Positions 14,672 to 23,829 of a DNA stretch of 64,000 nt are shown here, piece by piece. Under the pieces are notes generated by a model. It was not told the DNA's origin, searched no databases, and saw only the letters and a list, made by a program, of their open reading frames with translations. Numbering within the stretch: the first letter of the stretch is position 1; each line of letters opens with the position of its first letter. The stretch spans positions 1 through 64,000 of the forward strand of contig CAXAZF010000005.1 of assembly GCA_963973455.1 (NCBI GenBank). The letters run 5' to 3'. This DNA is from Marixanthomonas sp002364245 (GTDB lineage Bacteria > Bacteroidota > Bacteroidia > Flavobacteriales > Flavobacteriaceae). The translations under genes and the position numbers were made by a program.

Positions 14672-16600
14672 ATGAAAAAACATGTGCTTGTGGCGTTATG
14701 CCTTGGTGCGAGCGTCGTATCGCTGGCCCAAAACAAAAATCCAGAGAGACTGGACACCGTAGAATTGGACACCAAAACACCAATTGCCAGAAAAAACAGT
14801 GGAAAAACAGTTGTTACCATTACTGAAGAAACCCTTGAAAACAATTCAGGACAATCTGTTGCCGATGTGCTGAACACCGTTTCGGGTATCGAAATTAATG
14901 GTGCTCGAAGCAATGATGGTCAAAACCTTAATTATTACGTGAGGGGAGGGAGAAACCGTCAAGTGGTCATTATGGTAGATGGCGTACAATTGAATGACCC
15001 GTCGCAAATTGCTAATGATTACGATTTGCGATTGATTCCGGCTACTTCTGTTGAGAAAATTGAAATTTTAAAAGGGGCTTCGAGCGTTTTATATGGTTCT
15101 GGAGCTGCAACTGCCGTAATTAGCATCACAACAAAAAAAGCTTCGAAAGAACCTATCGCCGCTACAATAAGTTCCACCTTGAGCACGAATAGACCAACTG
15201 AAAGTGATAAAAACACAAGTCTTCAGTCTTTTACAAGCCACGCAAGTGTTAATGGAACTTTGAACAAATTTTTCTACAATACGAGTTTTAGCAATCGATA
15301 TACAGACGGACTTTCGGCTATTGCGACACCAGAAGGTGAAGACTTGTTTGAAAGCGATGTTTTTAACCGTTACGACGGACGCATAAATTTAGGGTACCAT
15401 ATTTCTGAAAACATTACAGTGAGTCAATTTTTCAGTTTTGACAAATTCAAAGCAGGTTTTGATGATTTTGATTTTACAGATGCCGAATTCCAATCTATTA
15501 GCGAACAATTAAAAACCGGTGGCCATTTTGAGTGGAAATATAAAAACGGAACCTATGTTTTTAACGATAGCTATACGTGGATAGAAAGAGAAATAGCGTC
15601 CGGGTTTCCTTCAAAATATGACTCAAACTCGTATACTTTTGATAATTATTTAAACCACCGTTTTACCAATCAGTTGCAAGTTGTGGTGGGCTTGAATGGA
15701 AATTTCAGTAGCTTTAATTCGTTCTCAATTCCTTTTGGGGAAACTGACTTTAGTCAAGATGTGGATGAGGACACTGCAAAATTTAATATTATAGATCCTT
15801 ATGTGAATGCTGTATATATTTCAGATTTTGGTCTAACTGTTAATGCAGGCGCCAGGTTAAATATCCATAGTGTTTATGATACTCATTTAGTGTATAATGT
15901 AAACCCTTCGTACGCTTTCGATTTTGGGAACAATACCTTAAAGGCATTAGGTTCTTACAGCACTGCCTACATTACACCATCCTTATTTCAACTGTATGAT
16001 CCACTTTACGGAAATGAAGAACTCATACCTGAAGAAAATAGAACAATTGAAGGTGGCTTGGAGTTTTCATCGAAAAAAGATTTCCGCGTGAGCGCTTTAT
16101 ATTTCAATAGAGAAGAAGAAAATTATGTGGATTTTGTGACCATCGACCCAGACCTTTTTATTTCACAGTACTTGAATATTGATGAAACATTTACCACAAG
16201 TGGTGTTGAAGTTGAAGTTTATAAAAAGTTTGGTGACAAGGTAACTTTTCAAGCAAATTATACCAATACTCAAGCAGATGAACGTTTTGCATTACGTATT
16301 CCTGAGCATAAACTAAATGCTTCAATTGGTTATTCTATAAGTAAAGGTTTTTATGTAGGGCTAGATTATCAATATGTAAGTGAACGTGAGGATAACTTTT
16401 TTAACCCAGACACTTTTATGAACGAAATCGTTACGTTAGAGAGTTATGGGATTTTAAACTTTAAAATTAACGGACAAGTAACCAAAAACCTTAAACTTTT
16501 TGCAGGCGTGAGCAATATTTTTGATGAAGAATATGAAGAATTGTACCGCTACCAAAGTCGCGGAAGAAATATCCACACAGGGTTTACTTTGAATCTATAG
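14672..16600 (+). CDS. btuB: TonB-dependent vitamin B12 outer-membrane receptor
   Basis: 642 residues with a signal peptide (MKKHVLVALCLGASVVSLAQ). The plug domain is seen at about residues 45-150: SVADVLNTVSGIEINGARSN and then VVIMVDGVQLNDPS and VEKIEILKGASSVLYGSGA, the classic receptor plug motifs. A 22-strand-type barrel follows, ending in NIHTGFTLNL with an aromatic/hydrophobic C-terminus for BAM insertion. It is small compared with SusC proteins and lacks their N-terminal extension, which fits BtuB. The cobalamin riboswitch directly upstream and the divergent btuFCD operon make vitamin B12 the substrate with high likelihood. Confidence 0.93.
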   Translation: MKKHVLVALCLGASVVSLAQNKNPERLDTVELDTKTPIARKNSGKTVVTITEETLENNSGQSVADVLNTVSGIEINGARSNDGQNLNYYVRGGRNRQVVIMVDGVQLNDPSQIANDYDLRLIPATSVEKIEILKGASSVLYGSGAATAVISITTKKASKEPIAATISSTLSTNRPTESDKNTSLQSFTSHASVNGTLNKFFYNTSFSNRYTDGLSAIATPEGEDLFESDVFNRYDGRINLGYHISENITVSQFFSFDKFKAGFDDFDFTDAEFQSISEQLKTGGHFEWKYKNGTYVFNDSYTWIEREIASGFPSKYDSNSYTFDNYLNHRFTNQLQVVVGLNGNFSSFNSFSIPFGETDFSQDVDEDTAKFNIIDPYVNAVYISDFGLTVNAGARLNIHSVYDTHLVYNVNPSYAFDFGNNTLKALGSYSTAYITPSLFQLYDPLYGNEELIPEENRTIEGGLEFSSKKDFRVSALYFNREEENYVDFVTIDPDLFISQYLNIDETFTTSGVEVEVYKKFGDKVTFQANYTNTQADERFALRIPEHKLNASIGYSISKGFYVGLDYQYVSEREDNFFNPDTFMNEIVTLESYGILNFKINGQVTKNLKLFAGVSNIFDEEYEELYRYQSRGRNIHTGFTLNL

Positions 16601-16608
16601 TGTTAAGC

Positions 16609-16652
16609 GAAGCGCCGAGTTTTTAAAGTTTTAAAAATCGGCGCTTTATATT
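16609..16652. terminator. Bidirectional terminator between btuB and the S41 protease
   Basis: AAGCGCCGA (16610-16618) pairs with TCGGCGCTT (16638-16646); the inner TTTTTAAA/TTTAAAAA bases extend the stem, and T-rich sequence follows. Confidence 0.85.
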
Positions 16653-18056
16653 TTAATGTTCTGCCAGCATAATTTGATACAAAGGCGAGTTAGCTTTGCT
16701 TTCAGAAATTTCTTCTGAATCGCTAAAAACGTTTCGTGAAGCAGGTTTAGGAAAGCCGGGTACTATTTCGGAAAGGGCAGTGGCAAGAAAAGGTTCGTTT
16801 ACATTGCCCAGCGTACCTAAATTGGCATAGTCTTCATCTATGGCAATATCTGGGGTCAACCCATCTACATAATCCGTATTTCCTGAAGCGTTGGCAGTCT
16901 TAAACACCAACGGTAGCATCGCGTAGGTGTGATTCGGGTTTGCTTGACTGCGTCTAAAACCGGGAGCTGGTGCATCGTACAACAAAAAAGAAGCTTGAAA
17001 TTTCCCAGTCGTATTTTGGCCAATCTGTACTACATTAATATATGGGTTTAAACTGTTAATGACCAATTCGCTTGCTGAAGCGGTTCGTCCGGTCGTTAAT
17101 ATGTAAACATTGGTTAATTGTAAACTATTTGTTGCAGTTCCATCGCTTATGCTTGCATCGAAAAGACCATTTTCGGCATATTCTTCTTGACGGTCTGGGT
17201 TCCATTGTTCGGTATAAAACAGCTCGCCGTTAAATTGTCCGGTAATCATACTGGCGAGGTCCACGGCTGTTTCCACAGCACCACCACCATTGTAGCGAAG
17301 ATCTAAAACTAAATCGGTTACACCATCTGCTTGTAAAGCTCCAAAAGCAGCGTTGAGGTCATTATCAAAATCCCTCGTGAATGAGTTGTACATTATATAC
17401 CCAATTTTTTGTCCTTGAACGTCTAATGTTTTTGCTATATAAACAGGATTTTCGGTGTATTGCTGTTTAGTTAATGATGCTGTTTCGCCGGTTGAAGTGA
17501 TAGTTGTGCCATCAAAAGTAGCTAGACCAATGGTATACGTATCTTGCGATAGCAATGTATTAAAATTATTTTCGTTTATCTGTTGTCCATCAATGGTATT
17601 AAAAATATCACCACGTTGTAATCCTGCGTTTTCTGCATCAGTATCGGGCAAGACATAGCGAACATAGCCAAATACATTTGTGGGGTCGTTAGGGTAGCGT
17701 ACCAGTCCAAATTCCATTCCGTTGCTTTTGGAAACCCCAGATAACTCATTTTCCAATTCTATATAGTCATCTACCAGAATACTGAAGCGATCTTGAGGTA
17801 CCGTTAAAAAATCAAAAAGACTTTCAGGTGAATCATAGCTGCTTAAAAAGTTGTTCAGCTCTTGCTCATCGGCAAAAGCATCATCGGCAAGCTCTGGTTT
17901 GTCGGCTTTATAGAGGTAGAAAAAATTAAGGCCGCGATAAATGAAGTTTTGAATTTCTAATTCTGAAGCGGCTCGGGGGTTATCATCGGTATCTTCAAAA
18001 CAAGATGTTGTTAATCCTGCGCAAAAAATTAAAAGTAAAAGTATGCTCTTTTTCAA
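16653..18056 (-). CDS. S41 family C-terminal-processing peptidase, lipoprotein
   Basis: 467 residues; lipoprotein signal with lipobox TTSC (Cys 19). A short helical N-terminal domain (about 30-100) is followed by a PDZ-like domain (about 105-200; DTDAENAGLQRGDIFNTIDG) and the S41 core (about 215-400): LDLRYNGGGAV and the nucleophile loop TASASE (325-330), then a GKFQAS segment with the probable catalytic Lys. Such periplasmic proteases degrade or trim proteins from the C-terminus. The only start compatible with the signal peptide is TTG (MKKSILLLLI); no ATG lies upstream in frame. Confidence 0.9.
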   Translation of the reverse strand: MKKSILLLLIFCAGLTTSCFEDTDDNPRAASELEIQNFIYRGLNFFYLYKADKPELADDAFADEQELNNFLSSYDSPESLFDFLTVPQDRFSILVDDYIELENELSGVSKSNGMEFGLVRYPNDPTNVFGYVRYVLPDTDAENAGLQRGDIFNTIDGQQINENNFNTLLSQDTYTIGLATFDGTTITSTGETASLTKQQYTENPVYIAKTLDVQGQKIGYIMYNSFTRDFDNDLNAAFGALQADGVTDLVLDLRYNGGGAVETAVDLASMITGQFNGELFYTEQWNPDRQEEYAENGLFDASISDGTATNSLQLTNVYILTTGRTASASELVINSLNPYINVVQIGQNTTGKFQASFLLYDAPAPGFRRSQANPNHTYAMLPLVFKTANASGNTDYVDGLTPDIAIDEDYANLGTLGNVNEPFLATALSEIVPGFPKPASRNVFSDSEEISESKANSPLYQIMLAEH

Positions 18057-18282
18057 GGTGTTGGGGTTTAAAAGTTTAGTCTCATAACCCTAAAATACTT
18101 ACAATATTGCATTTTATAAAATGGTTTAGAGCCGAAAAAAGATTAATTTAAAACCCAAATATACTATAAGTTGGTCTTTTTAAGCCTAAATTATCACTTC
18201 TGAAAAAAGAATGTAACAAAAGTTAATGTAGCTCGTCGTAATTATAGAGAGCCATAAAACAGCTTTTTACAACCACCAAAAA

Positions 18283-18789
18283 ATGAAACAAAAAAAATTT
18301 ATAGCAACCGTGCTTCCTTTTAAGGATAAGTTGTACCGTCTTGCAAAACGAATTCTTGTTTCTGGAGATGAAGCTGAAGATGCCGTACAGGAAGTGTATT
18401 TGAAATTATGGAAAGGAAGAAATAAAATTTCAACCTATAAAAACCCGGAAGCTTTTGCCGTGACCATGACAAAAAATTATTGTTTGGACCGGTTAAAATC
18501 AAAAGAGGCTTCTAATTTGAAAATTGTACACAGCAATTATAAAACTTCAGAAAATGTAGAAAAGAAAATTGAAGCGAATGATGGTGTACAATTGGTTTTT
18601 AAAATAATGGAAACCTTGCCAGAACAACAACGCATTATATTACAATTGCGAGATGTAGAACAATTTGAGTTTTCAGAAATCGCAAAAATGCTAGAAAGTA
18701 ATGAAACCGCAGTACGCGTAAACTTATCGAGAGCCCGAAAAGCTGTTAGAGAACAATTGATAAAAAAACACAATTATGGAATTAGCTAA
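18283..18789 (+). CDS. ECF-type RNA polymerase sigma factor
   Basis: 168 residues with sigma region 2 (LAKRILVSGDEAEDAVQEVYLKLW; the DAVQEV core-binding segment) and region 4 (ILQLRDVEQFEFSEIAKMLE, with the helix-turn-helix NETAVRVNLSRARKAVRE). Region 3 is absent, as in all ECF sigmas. The gene overlaps the next one by 14 bp, so the two are translated together; that partner is placed where an anti-sigma factor usually lies. The next two genes encode DUF4252 proteins, a recurring flavobacterial arrangement. Confidence 0.95.
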   Translation: MKQKKFIATVLPFKDKLYRLAKRILVSGDEAEDAVQEVYLKLWKGRNKISTYKNPEAFAVTMTKNYCLDRLKSKEASNLKIVHSNYKTSENVEKKIEANDGVQLVFKIMETLPEQQRIILQLRDVEQFEFSEIAKMLESNETAVRVNLSRARKAVREQLIKKHNYGIS

Positions 18790-19210
18790 AATAGAAAAAT
18801 TACTGGATGCCTATTTTGAAGGCAACACCAGTCTTGCTGAAGAAGCTACTTTACGAGCCTATTTTGCTCAAGATACAGTAGCGCCCCATTTAGCTATGTA
18901 TCAACCAATGTTTGCTGGTTTAACAGCCGCTAAACAAGAAACATCAGCTAAAGAAGTAAAACTACCACAACAAAAACAATTGCATAAAAAATGGTGGTAT
19001 GGTATAGCAGCATCTGTTTTAGTTGCTATTGGCGTTGCAGGATTTGTTTTTTCTGAACCTAAATTAACGCAAGAAGAACAAGAAGCTTTGGTCGCTTTTC
19101 AAAAAACAAGGGAAGCGATGCAGCTAATGTCTAAAAACTTTAACGAAGGAGCCGAAGAGCTCACGCATATTTCAACCTTTACACTAACCAAAAACAAAAT
19201 TTTAAAATAA
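18776..19210 (+). CDS. Probable membrane anti-sigma factor (unnamed family)
   Basis: 144 residues. Residues about 1-45 (LAKIEKLLDAYFEGNTSLAEEATLRAYF) form a short helical head of the kind that binds ECF sigmas in Bacteroidota. One transmembrane helix follows at about 75-95 (WWYGIAASVLVAIGVAGF), then a roughly 50-residue extracytoplasmic tail with no recognisable domain. The 14-bp overlap with the sigma gene and the topology suggest an anti-sigma role; this is inference. It lacks the CxxC zinc motif of ZAS anti-sigmas. Confidence 0.75.
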   Translation: MELAKIEKLLDAYFEGNTSLAEEATLRAYFAQDTVAPHLAMYQPMFAGLTAAKQETSAKEVKLPQQKQLHKKWWYGIAASVLVAIGVAGFVFSEPKLTQEEQEALVAFQKTREAMQLMSKNFNEGAEELTHISTFTLTKNKILK

Positions 19211-19227
19211 TCTATAATTAAACACTT

Positions 19228-19764
19228 ATGAAAAAGTCACTAATTTTAATCGCTTTATTGGTAGCACCCTTTCTTGCATCAGCACAAAATGCTTTCGATG
19301 TATTTGAAGATCAAAAAGACGTAACCTCTTTTGTAGCTACTAAAAACATGTTCAAACTCCTTAGTAAAATGGATTTTGACTCAAACGACCCCGAAGTAAA
19401 AGAATATTTAGAGCTGGTAAATAACCTAGATAACATCAAAATATTTACAACCGATAATATTTCAGTAGCTTCAAAAATGAACGATGCGGTTTCAAAATAC
19501 GTTTCCGGATCCTCTTCACTTTCTGAATTAATGCGGGTAAAAGATGATGGTAAAAACATTAAATTTTATTCAAAAGAAGGGAAAGACACAAATCACGTTA
19601 GCGAATTGTTGATGCACCTTACTGGAGACCTTGACGGAAAAGAACGTACCGTAATTATGAGCATTACCGGAAATATCGATCTTAAAAAAGTATCAAAACT
19701 TACAAAAGACCTTAATGTACCGGGTACCGAAGAACTGAAGAATATTGACAAGAAAAAACAATAA
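19228..19764 (+). CDS. DUF4252 domain-containing exported protein
   Basis: 178 residues with a signal peptide (MKKSLILIALLVAPFLASAQ) and a DUF4252 domain: VTSFVATKNMFKLLSKM, then LDNIKIFTTDN and ERTVIMSITGNIDLKKVSKL. Function of the domain is unknown. It is the third gene of the sigma operon, 17 bp after the anti-sigma-like gene, and is paralogous to the lipoprotein that follows 2 bp later. The pair is likely the output or signal of the sigma system in the envelope. Confidence 0.88.
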   Translation: MKKSLILIALLVAPFLASAQNAFDVFEDQKDVTSFVATKNMFKLLSKMDFDSNDPEVKEYLELVNNLDNIKIFTTDNISVASKMNDAVSKYVSGSSSLSELMRVKDDGKNIKFYSKEGKDTNHVSELLMHLTGDLDGKERTVIMSITGNIDLKKVSKLTKDLNVPGTEELKNIDKKKQ

Positions 19765-19766
19765 CC

Positions 19767-20336
19767 ATGACACTTACACGATATATTTTAGCCGCTACAT
19801 TAGCAAGTCTTGCCTTGTTTTCCTGTAATAATTCTAAATCTTTACAACAGTATTTGGTAGATAAACAAGATGATGATAAGTTTTTAAAAGTAGACTTGGC
19901 AACCAGCTTACTGCAAAGTGAAGGCAGTGATTTTACACAGGAAGAAAAAGAAGTTTTAGAGAGTGTAAAAAAGATAAATGTGGTTGCTTTCCCTTTAAAA
20001 GGTGAAAATAGAACTGATTATCAAACCGAAAAGGATAAAGTAAAGTCAATACTTGCTGAAGAAAAGTATAAGACCTTACTTAAAATGGGGTCTAACAACC
20101 GAGGCGCTACTTTAAAATACACCGGTGAAGAAGACGCTATTGATGAATTGATTGTTTTTGCCAGTGACGAAGAAAAAGGTTTTGCCGTATTCAGGTTATT
20201 GGGTGACAATATGCAACCAGATAAAATGATGAAGTTGATGAACTCTATTGACAAAGGTGATATCAACATCAACCAGTTGAGCGGAATAGGCGATATCCTT
20301 AGTATAGGAAGCGATAGTACAGCTGTTAAACAGTAA
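19767..20336 (+). CDS. DUF4252 domain-containing lipoprotein
   Basis: 189 residues. The lipoprotein signal ends in LALFSC (lipobox, Cys about 20). The remainder follows the DUF4252 pattern: ATSLLQSE, a central VNVVAFPLKGEN strand, and ...ELIVFASDEEKGFAVFRLLGDNM.... It is a diverged paralogue of the gene immediately upstream (2-bp gap), one soluble in the periplasm and one lipid-anchored. It ends the operon, followed by a strong terminator. Confidence 0.85.
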   Translation: MTLTRYILAATLASLALFSCNNSKSLQQYLVDKQDDDKFLKVDLATSLLQSEGSDFTQEEKEVLESVKKINVVAFPLKGENRTDYQTEKDKVKSILAEEKYKTLLKMGSNNRGATLKYTGEEDAIDELIVFASDEEKGFAVFRLLGDNMQPDKMMKLMNSIDKGDININQLSGIGDILSIGSDSTAVKQ

Positions 20337-20355
20337 CACTTTATACTATATTTTA

Positions 20356-20389
20356 AAAAAAAGCTTCAGATATTTTCTGAAGCTTTTTT
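20356..20389. terminator. Bidirectional terminator between the sigma operon and purB
   Basis: AAAAAAGCTTCAGA and TCTGAAGCTTTTTT form a near-perfect hairpin with a short AT loop and T runs on either strand, between convergent genes. Confidence 0.92.
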
Positions 20390-20408
20390 CATATTAGGTA
20401 TTGGGAAA

Positions 20409-21752
20409 TTAAATTCCCGTATAATTAGAAGGGGTTATAACCCTCATTTCTTCTTTAACCCCTTCGGAAACCTCTAAGGTTTCAATAAAATCGGCCATCG
20501 ATTGTTTTGTGATCGCTTCATTTGTTCTAGTTAAGCCTTTCAATGCTTCATATGGGTTTGCATAGCCTTCCCTTCGCAAAATGGTTTGAATGGCTTCGGC
20601 TACAACCGCCCAGTTTTTTTCAAGGTCTTCATTAAATTTGGCTTCATTCAGCAATAATTTACCCAAACCTTTTAACGTTGATTGAAAACCAATTAGGGTA
20701 TGTCCAATGGGCACACCAATATTTCGTAACACAGTGCTATCGGTTAAGTCACGTTGCAAACGGCTAATAGGTAATTTAGCTGAAAGATGCTCAAAAATAG
20801 CATTGGCGATGCCTAAGTTTCCTTCACTGTTTTCAAAATCGATAGGATTTACTTTATGTGGCATAGCCGAAGAACCTACTTCGCCTTTCTTAATTTTCTG
20901 TTTAAAGTAATCCATTGATACGTAACTCCAAATATCACGATCCAGATCGATTAAAATATTATTGATTCGTTTTAGGCAATCAAACAAAGCCGCCATATGG
21001 TCGTAATGCTCAATTTGCGTGGTAGGGAAGGAGTGATGTAATCCTAATTTAGATTGTACAAAATTGTGTCCAAAAGCTTTCCAATCTACATCAGGATAAG
21101 CAACTTTATGGGCATTGAAATTCCCTGTAGCACCACCAAATTTGGCTGCACTTTTAATATTGTCCAATAAATCGAATTGTTCATCAATTCGCGTAATAAA
21201 CACGTCAATTTCTTTGCCCAAACGGGTAGGGGAAGCCGGCTGACCGTGTGTGCGCGCTAGCATTGGGACGTTTACCCAGTCTTCAGCCAATTCTTTAAGT
21301 TTCTTTTTTACGTCCAATAACAAAGGTACATAGACCTCGTTCATGGCTTCTTTTAAAGACAACGGAATGGCAGTGTTGTTTATATCTTGCGATGTTAAAC
21401 CAAAGTGGATAAACTCTTTAGATTTTTCTAATCCCAAGCCGTCAAACTTTTCTTTTATAAAATACTCAACCGCCTTAACATCGTGGTTGGTCACTTTTTC
21501 GGTGTCCTTTATTTTTTGAGCATCTTCTGTGGAAAAGTTGGTGTACAACTTCCGTAGTGCTTCAAACTTTGATGTATCAAAATCGCTTAATTGCGGTAAT
21601 GGAAGTTCTACCAAAGCGATAAAATACTCCACTTCTACCTGTACTCTGTATTTTATAAGTGCTTCTTCAGAAAAGAAAGGAACGAGATCTTTTGTTTTCG
21701 ATGCATATCGACCATCTATTGGTGAAATTGCTTGTAATGCGTTGCTAGCCAT
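20409..21752 (-). CDS. purB: Adenylosuccinate lyase
   Basis: 447 residues. PurB of the fumarase/aspartase superfamily cleaves SAICAR to AICAR and adenylosuccinate to AMP, both with release of fumarate. The superfamily signature is GSSAMPHKVNPIDFENSEGN, with the flexible catalytic Ser loop; LTSQDINNTA and ARTHGQPASPTRLG are the other two conserved regions. The N-terminus LQAISPIDGRYASKT is typical of the 450-residue E. coli-like class. A -7 box lies 20 bp upstream. The HEAT-like gene upstream is transcribed in the same direction. Confidence 0.97.
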   Translation of the reverse strand: MASNALQAISPIDGRYASKTKDLVPFFSEEALIKYRVQVEVEYFIALVELPLPQLSDFDTSKFEALRKLYTNFSTEDAQKIKDTEKVTNHDVKAVEYFIKEKFDGLGLEKSKEFIHFGLTSQDINNTAIPLSLKEAMNEVYVPLLLDVKKKLKELAEDWVNVPMLARTHGQPASPTRLGKEIDVFITRIDEQFDLLDNIKSAAKFGGATGNFNAHKVAYPDVDWKAFGHNFVQSKLGLHHSFPTTQIEHYDHMAALFDCLKRINNILIDLDRDIWSYVSMDYFKQKIKKGEVGSSAMPHKVNPIDFENSEGNLGIANAIFEHLSAKLPISRLQRDLTDSTVLRNIGVPIGHTLIGFQSTLKGLGKLLLNEAKFNEDLEKNWAVVAEAIQTILRREGYANPYEALKGLTRTNEAITKQSMADFIETLEVSEGVKEEMRVITPSNYTGI

Positions 21753-21771
21753 GGGTTGAAATTTAAAGGTG

Positions 21772-21779
21772 CAAAGATA
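21772..21779 (-). promoter_or_regulatory. Candidate -7 box of purB
   Basis: Reads TATCTTTG on the minus strand, a full TAnnTTTG match, 20 bp upstream of the purB ATG; the predicted leader is only about 10-15 nt. No consensus -33 is visible. Confidence 0.55.
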
Positions 21780-21813
21780 CTAATTTTTAACACCTAACGG
21801 CTCGATTTTCACT

Positions 21814-22401
21814 TCAGTTTGTAGGTCTTTTTTTCTGAAAGGCAATAATCTGCTTAATCGTGTTTTTCCCTCTAGCTTTATACCCAGCGCTGCCTAAGTA
21901 AATGTTTTGTTCAATGATTTGCTGTAATTCAGGGTGTATCCATTCAAACTCGGTACCTAAATGAAATAATACTGTCATTGCACGTGCTTGGCAGGCTATT
22001 TTTTTATCGGTTATCAACCAATCGAAACAACACTCGGTCATTGTTTTTTTATGCGCTTCGGTAAACTGTAAGCGTAATTCTTCTTCCTCCTTTTTGTAAT
22101 ACGAAATAGTAATCATTTCACAAATATGTGCCAACGGTCTGAGCGTTTGATCACGGGTTATGGTAGGTAGTTTTTCAAAAAAGAAATCTAAATGAGGTAG
22201 TAAAAGCTCTGGTTTCTCTAGATATACAAATTCCAATACCCAAGCAGCTTTGTATGATAGATCATCTTTTGCAGTAAGACAGTAAGTAAGTAGTTCACCA
22301 AATGTTTCAGGATGTGCAATCACCCAATGTGCAGCATCTAACCTGTTTTTTCGGTATGCTTTTGTATAAGATAGTTGTTGTAATAATTCAGAAGAACTCA
22401 T
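21814..22401 (-). CDS. Helical-repeat (HEAT/ARM-like) protein of unknown function
   Basis: 195 residues, all-helical, with repeats of the pattern seen in HEAT proteins: NRLDAAHWVIAHPETFGELL, DDLSYKAAWVLEFVYLEKPE, and KIACQARAMTVLFHLGTEFE. No signal peptide or membrane helix. Homologues next to purB are sometimes named adenylosuccinate lyase, apparently by transfer from the neighbour; nothing of that enzyme is present. It overlaps cobB by one base, so cobB, this gene and perhaps purB form one transcription unit. It may be a binding or adaptor protein; that is a guess from fold only. Confidence 0.7.
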   Translation of the reverse strand: MSSSELLQQLSYTKAYRKNRLDAAHWVIAHPETFGELLTYCLTAKDDLSYKAAWVLEFVYLEKPELLLPHLDFFFEKLPTITRDQTLRPLAHICEMITISYYKKEEEELRLQFTEAHKKTMTECCFDWLITDKKIACQARAMTVLFHLGTEFEWIHPELQQIIEQNIYLGSAGYKARGKNTIKQIIAFQKKRPTN

Positions 22402-23084
22402 TAAACAGCCATTTTTTCAATTTCAGTAATCACTTTAGGAACTCCTGTAGATGCTTTTTCAGCAAAAACAGAAACTCGATCTGATGAAGAAATAGATGGA
22501 TTAGGGTCAACAAAAAAGATAGGTACGTTTTCCGAAGCAAATTGAAGCAACCCGGCGGCCGGATATACTTGCATAGACGTACCAACGATAATTAAAACAT
22601 CAGCTTCTGTTACATAATGCATTGCTTCATCCATCATCGGGACCATTTCACCAAACCAAACTACGTGCGGACGCAATTGATGGTTTTCACCACAACAATC
22701 GCCTAGGTTGAGGTCTTTTTTCCACTCTAGAACAGTGGTTTCATTGCCTGTACTACGAACTTTTAGCAATTCGCCATGCAAGTGAACAACGTTTGTACTT
22801 CCTGCCCGTTCGTGTAGGTCATCGACATTTTGGGTGATGATGGTTACGTCATGATTTTGTTCTAATTCAACTAAGGCCTTGTGGGCTGCATTGGGCTGAA
22901 CCTCCAGTAACTGTTTGCGCCGTTTGTTGTAAAAGGCCAATACCAATTCGGGGTCTTTAGCAAAACCTTGAGGCGAAGCCACCTCCATAATATCGTGATT
23001 TTCCCAAAGGCCATCGCTATCTCTAAAGGTATTTATTCCACTTTCTGCACTTACTCCGGCACCAGTTAAGACTACAATATTCAT
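22401..23084 (-). CDS. cobB: NAD-dependent protein deacylase, sirtuin class III
   Basis: 227 residues with the Sir2 core: GAGVSAESGINTFRDSDGLW (NAD site), TQNVDDLHERAGS (catalytic region), HGELL with the catalytic His, and RPHVVWFGEMVP. AFYNKRRK supplies the YxxR motif of class III sirtuins, which favours succinyl/malonyl-lysine removal. The zinc ribbon is eroded: where CobB normally has two CxxC pairs, this one has RSTGNE and GDCCGE, so no four-Cys site remains. I recall the same loss in other Bacteroidota. Likely the first gene of the unit ending in purB. Confidence 0.93.
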   Translation of the reverse strand: MNIVVLTGAGVSAESGINTFRDSDGLWENHDIMEVASPQGFAKDPELVLAFYNKRRKQLLEVQPNAAHKALVELEQNHDVTIITQNVDDLHERAGSTNVVHLHGELLKVRSTGNETTVLEWKKDLNLGDCCGENHQLRPHVVWFGEMVPMMDEAMHYVTEADVLIIVGTSMQVYPAAGLLQFASENVPIFFVDPNPSISSSDRVSVFAEKASTGVPKVITEIEKMAV

Positions 23085-23130
23085 TAATCTATTTTTTATA
23101 TCTTCGTTTTTCTAAAAATACTTATTTCTA

Positions 23131-23790
23131 TTGGATTCCCAACTTTTAAAATATTTACAAAACCATATTACCGATAGACGCCGAGAACTTTTTAAAGAAG
23201 TTTTGGCCAGACGAACCCGTCATTTTACTGTCGTGACTGAAGATGTCTATCAATTGCATAATACCAGTGCCGTCATGCGTACCTGCGATGTTTTTGGTAT
23301 TCAAGACCTGCACGTAGTAGAAGAAAAACTCGGAAAGCGTGTGGATCGGGAAATTGCAATGGGTGCTCAAAAGTGGGTGAGTTTAAACCGGTATGATTCT
23401 ATTGCAAGTTGTATGGAAAACTTGAAAAGTCAAGATTATCAACTTATCGCCACCACGCCACATAATGAATCGACTCTGTTGCACGACTTCGATGTAACCC
23501 AAAAAAGCGCTTTCTTCTTCGGAAAAGAACGAGAGGGGTTAAGTGATACCGTCTTGAAAAAAGCAGACGGTTATTTAAAAATACCAATGTATGGTTTTAC
23601 CGAAAGCCTAAATATTTCAGTTTCCGCAGCTATTATTTTACAAGATGTAGTGACAAGGTTAAAACAAAGTGCTATTGATTGGAAACTTTCGGAAGAAGAG
23701 AAGCACGAAATAGAGTTGATGTGGACAAAGAACACGTTAAAGAGTTCCGAAAAAATAATAAAGCGATATCACGAGCAAAAAAAATTGTAA
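23131..23790 (+). CDS. trmH: tRNA/rRNA 2'-O-methyltransferase, TrmH (SpoU) family
   Basis: 219 residues, SPOUT fold. Motif 1 is QLHNTSAVMRTCDVFGI (the N-x-S-A-hhR-T-x-D pattern), motif 2 is FFFGKEREGLSD, and motif 3 is FTESLNISVSAAIIL with the SAM-binding knot. Length, N-terminal RRRELFKEVLARR helix and C-terminal basic helix match TrmH, which methylates G18 of tRNA. It has a TTG start: there is no in-frame ATG before the conserved AVMRTCD segment, so TTG at 23131 is needed. It is divergent from cobB. Confidence 0.88.
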   Translation: MDSQLLKYLQNHITDRRRELFKEVLARRTRHFTVVTEDVYQLHNTSAVMRTCDVFGIQDLHVVEEKLGKRVDREIAMGAQKWVSLNRYDSIASCMENLKSQDYQLIATTPHNESTLLHDFDVTQKSAFFFGKEREGLSDTVLKKADGYLKIPMYGFTESLNISVSAAIILQDVVTRLKQSAIDWKLSEEEKHEIELMWTKNTLKSSEKIIKRYHEQKKL

Positions 23791-23829
23791 ATTAGAGTTT
23801 TGCAATAGTATTAACCTAACAATTTCATT

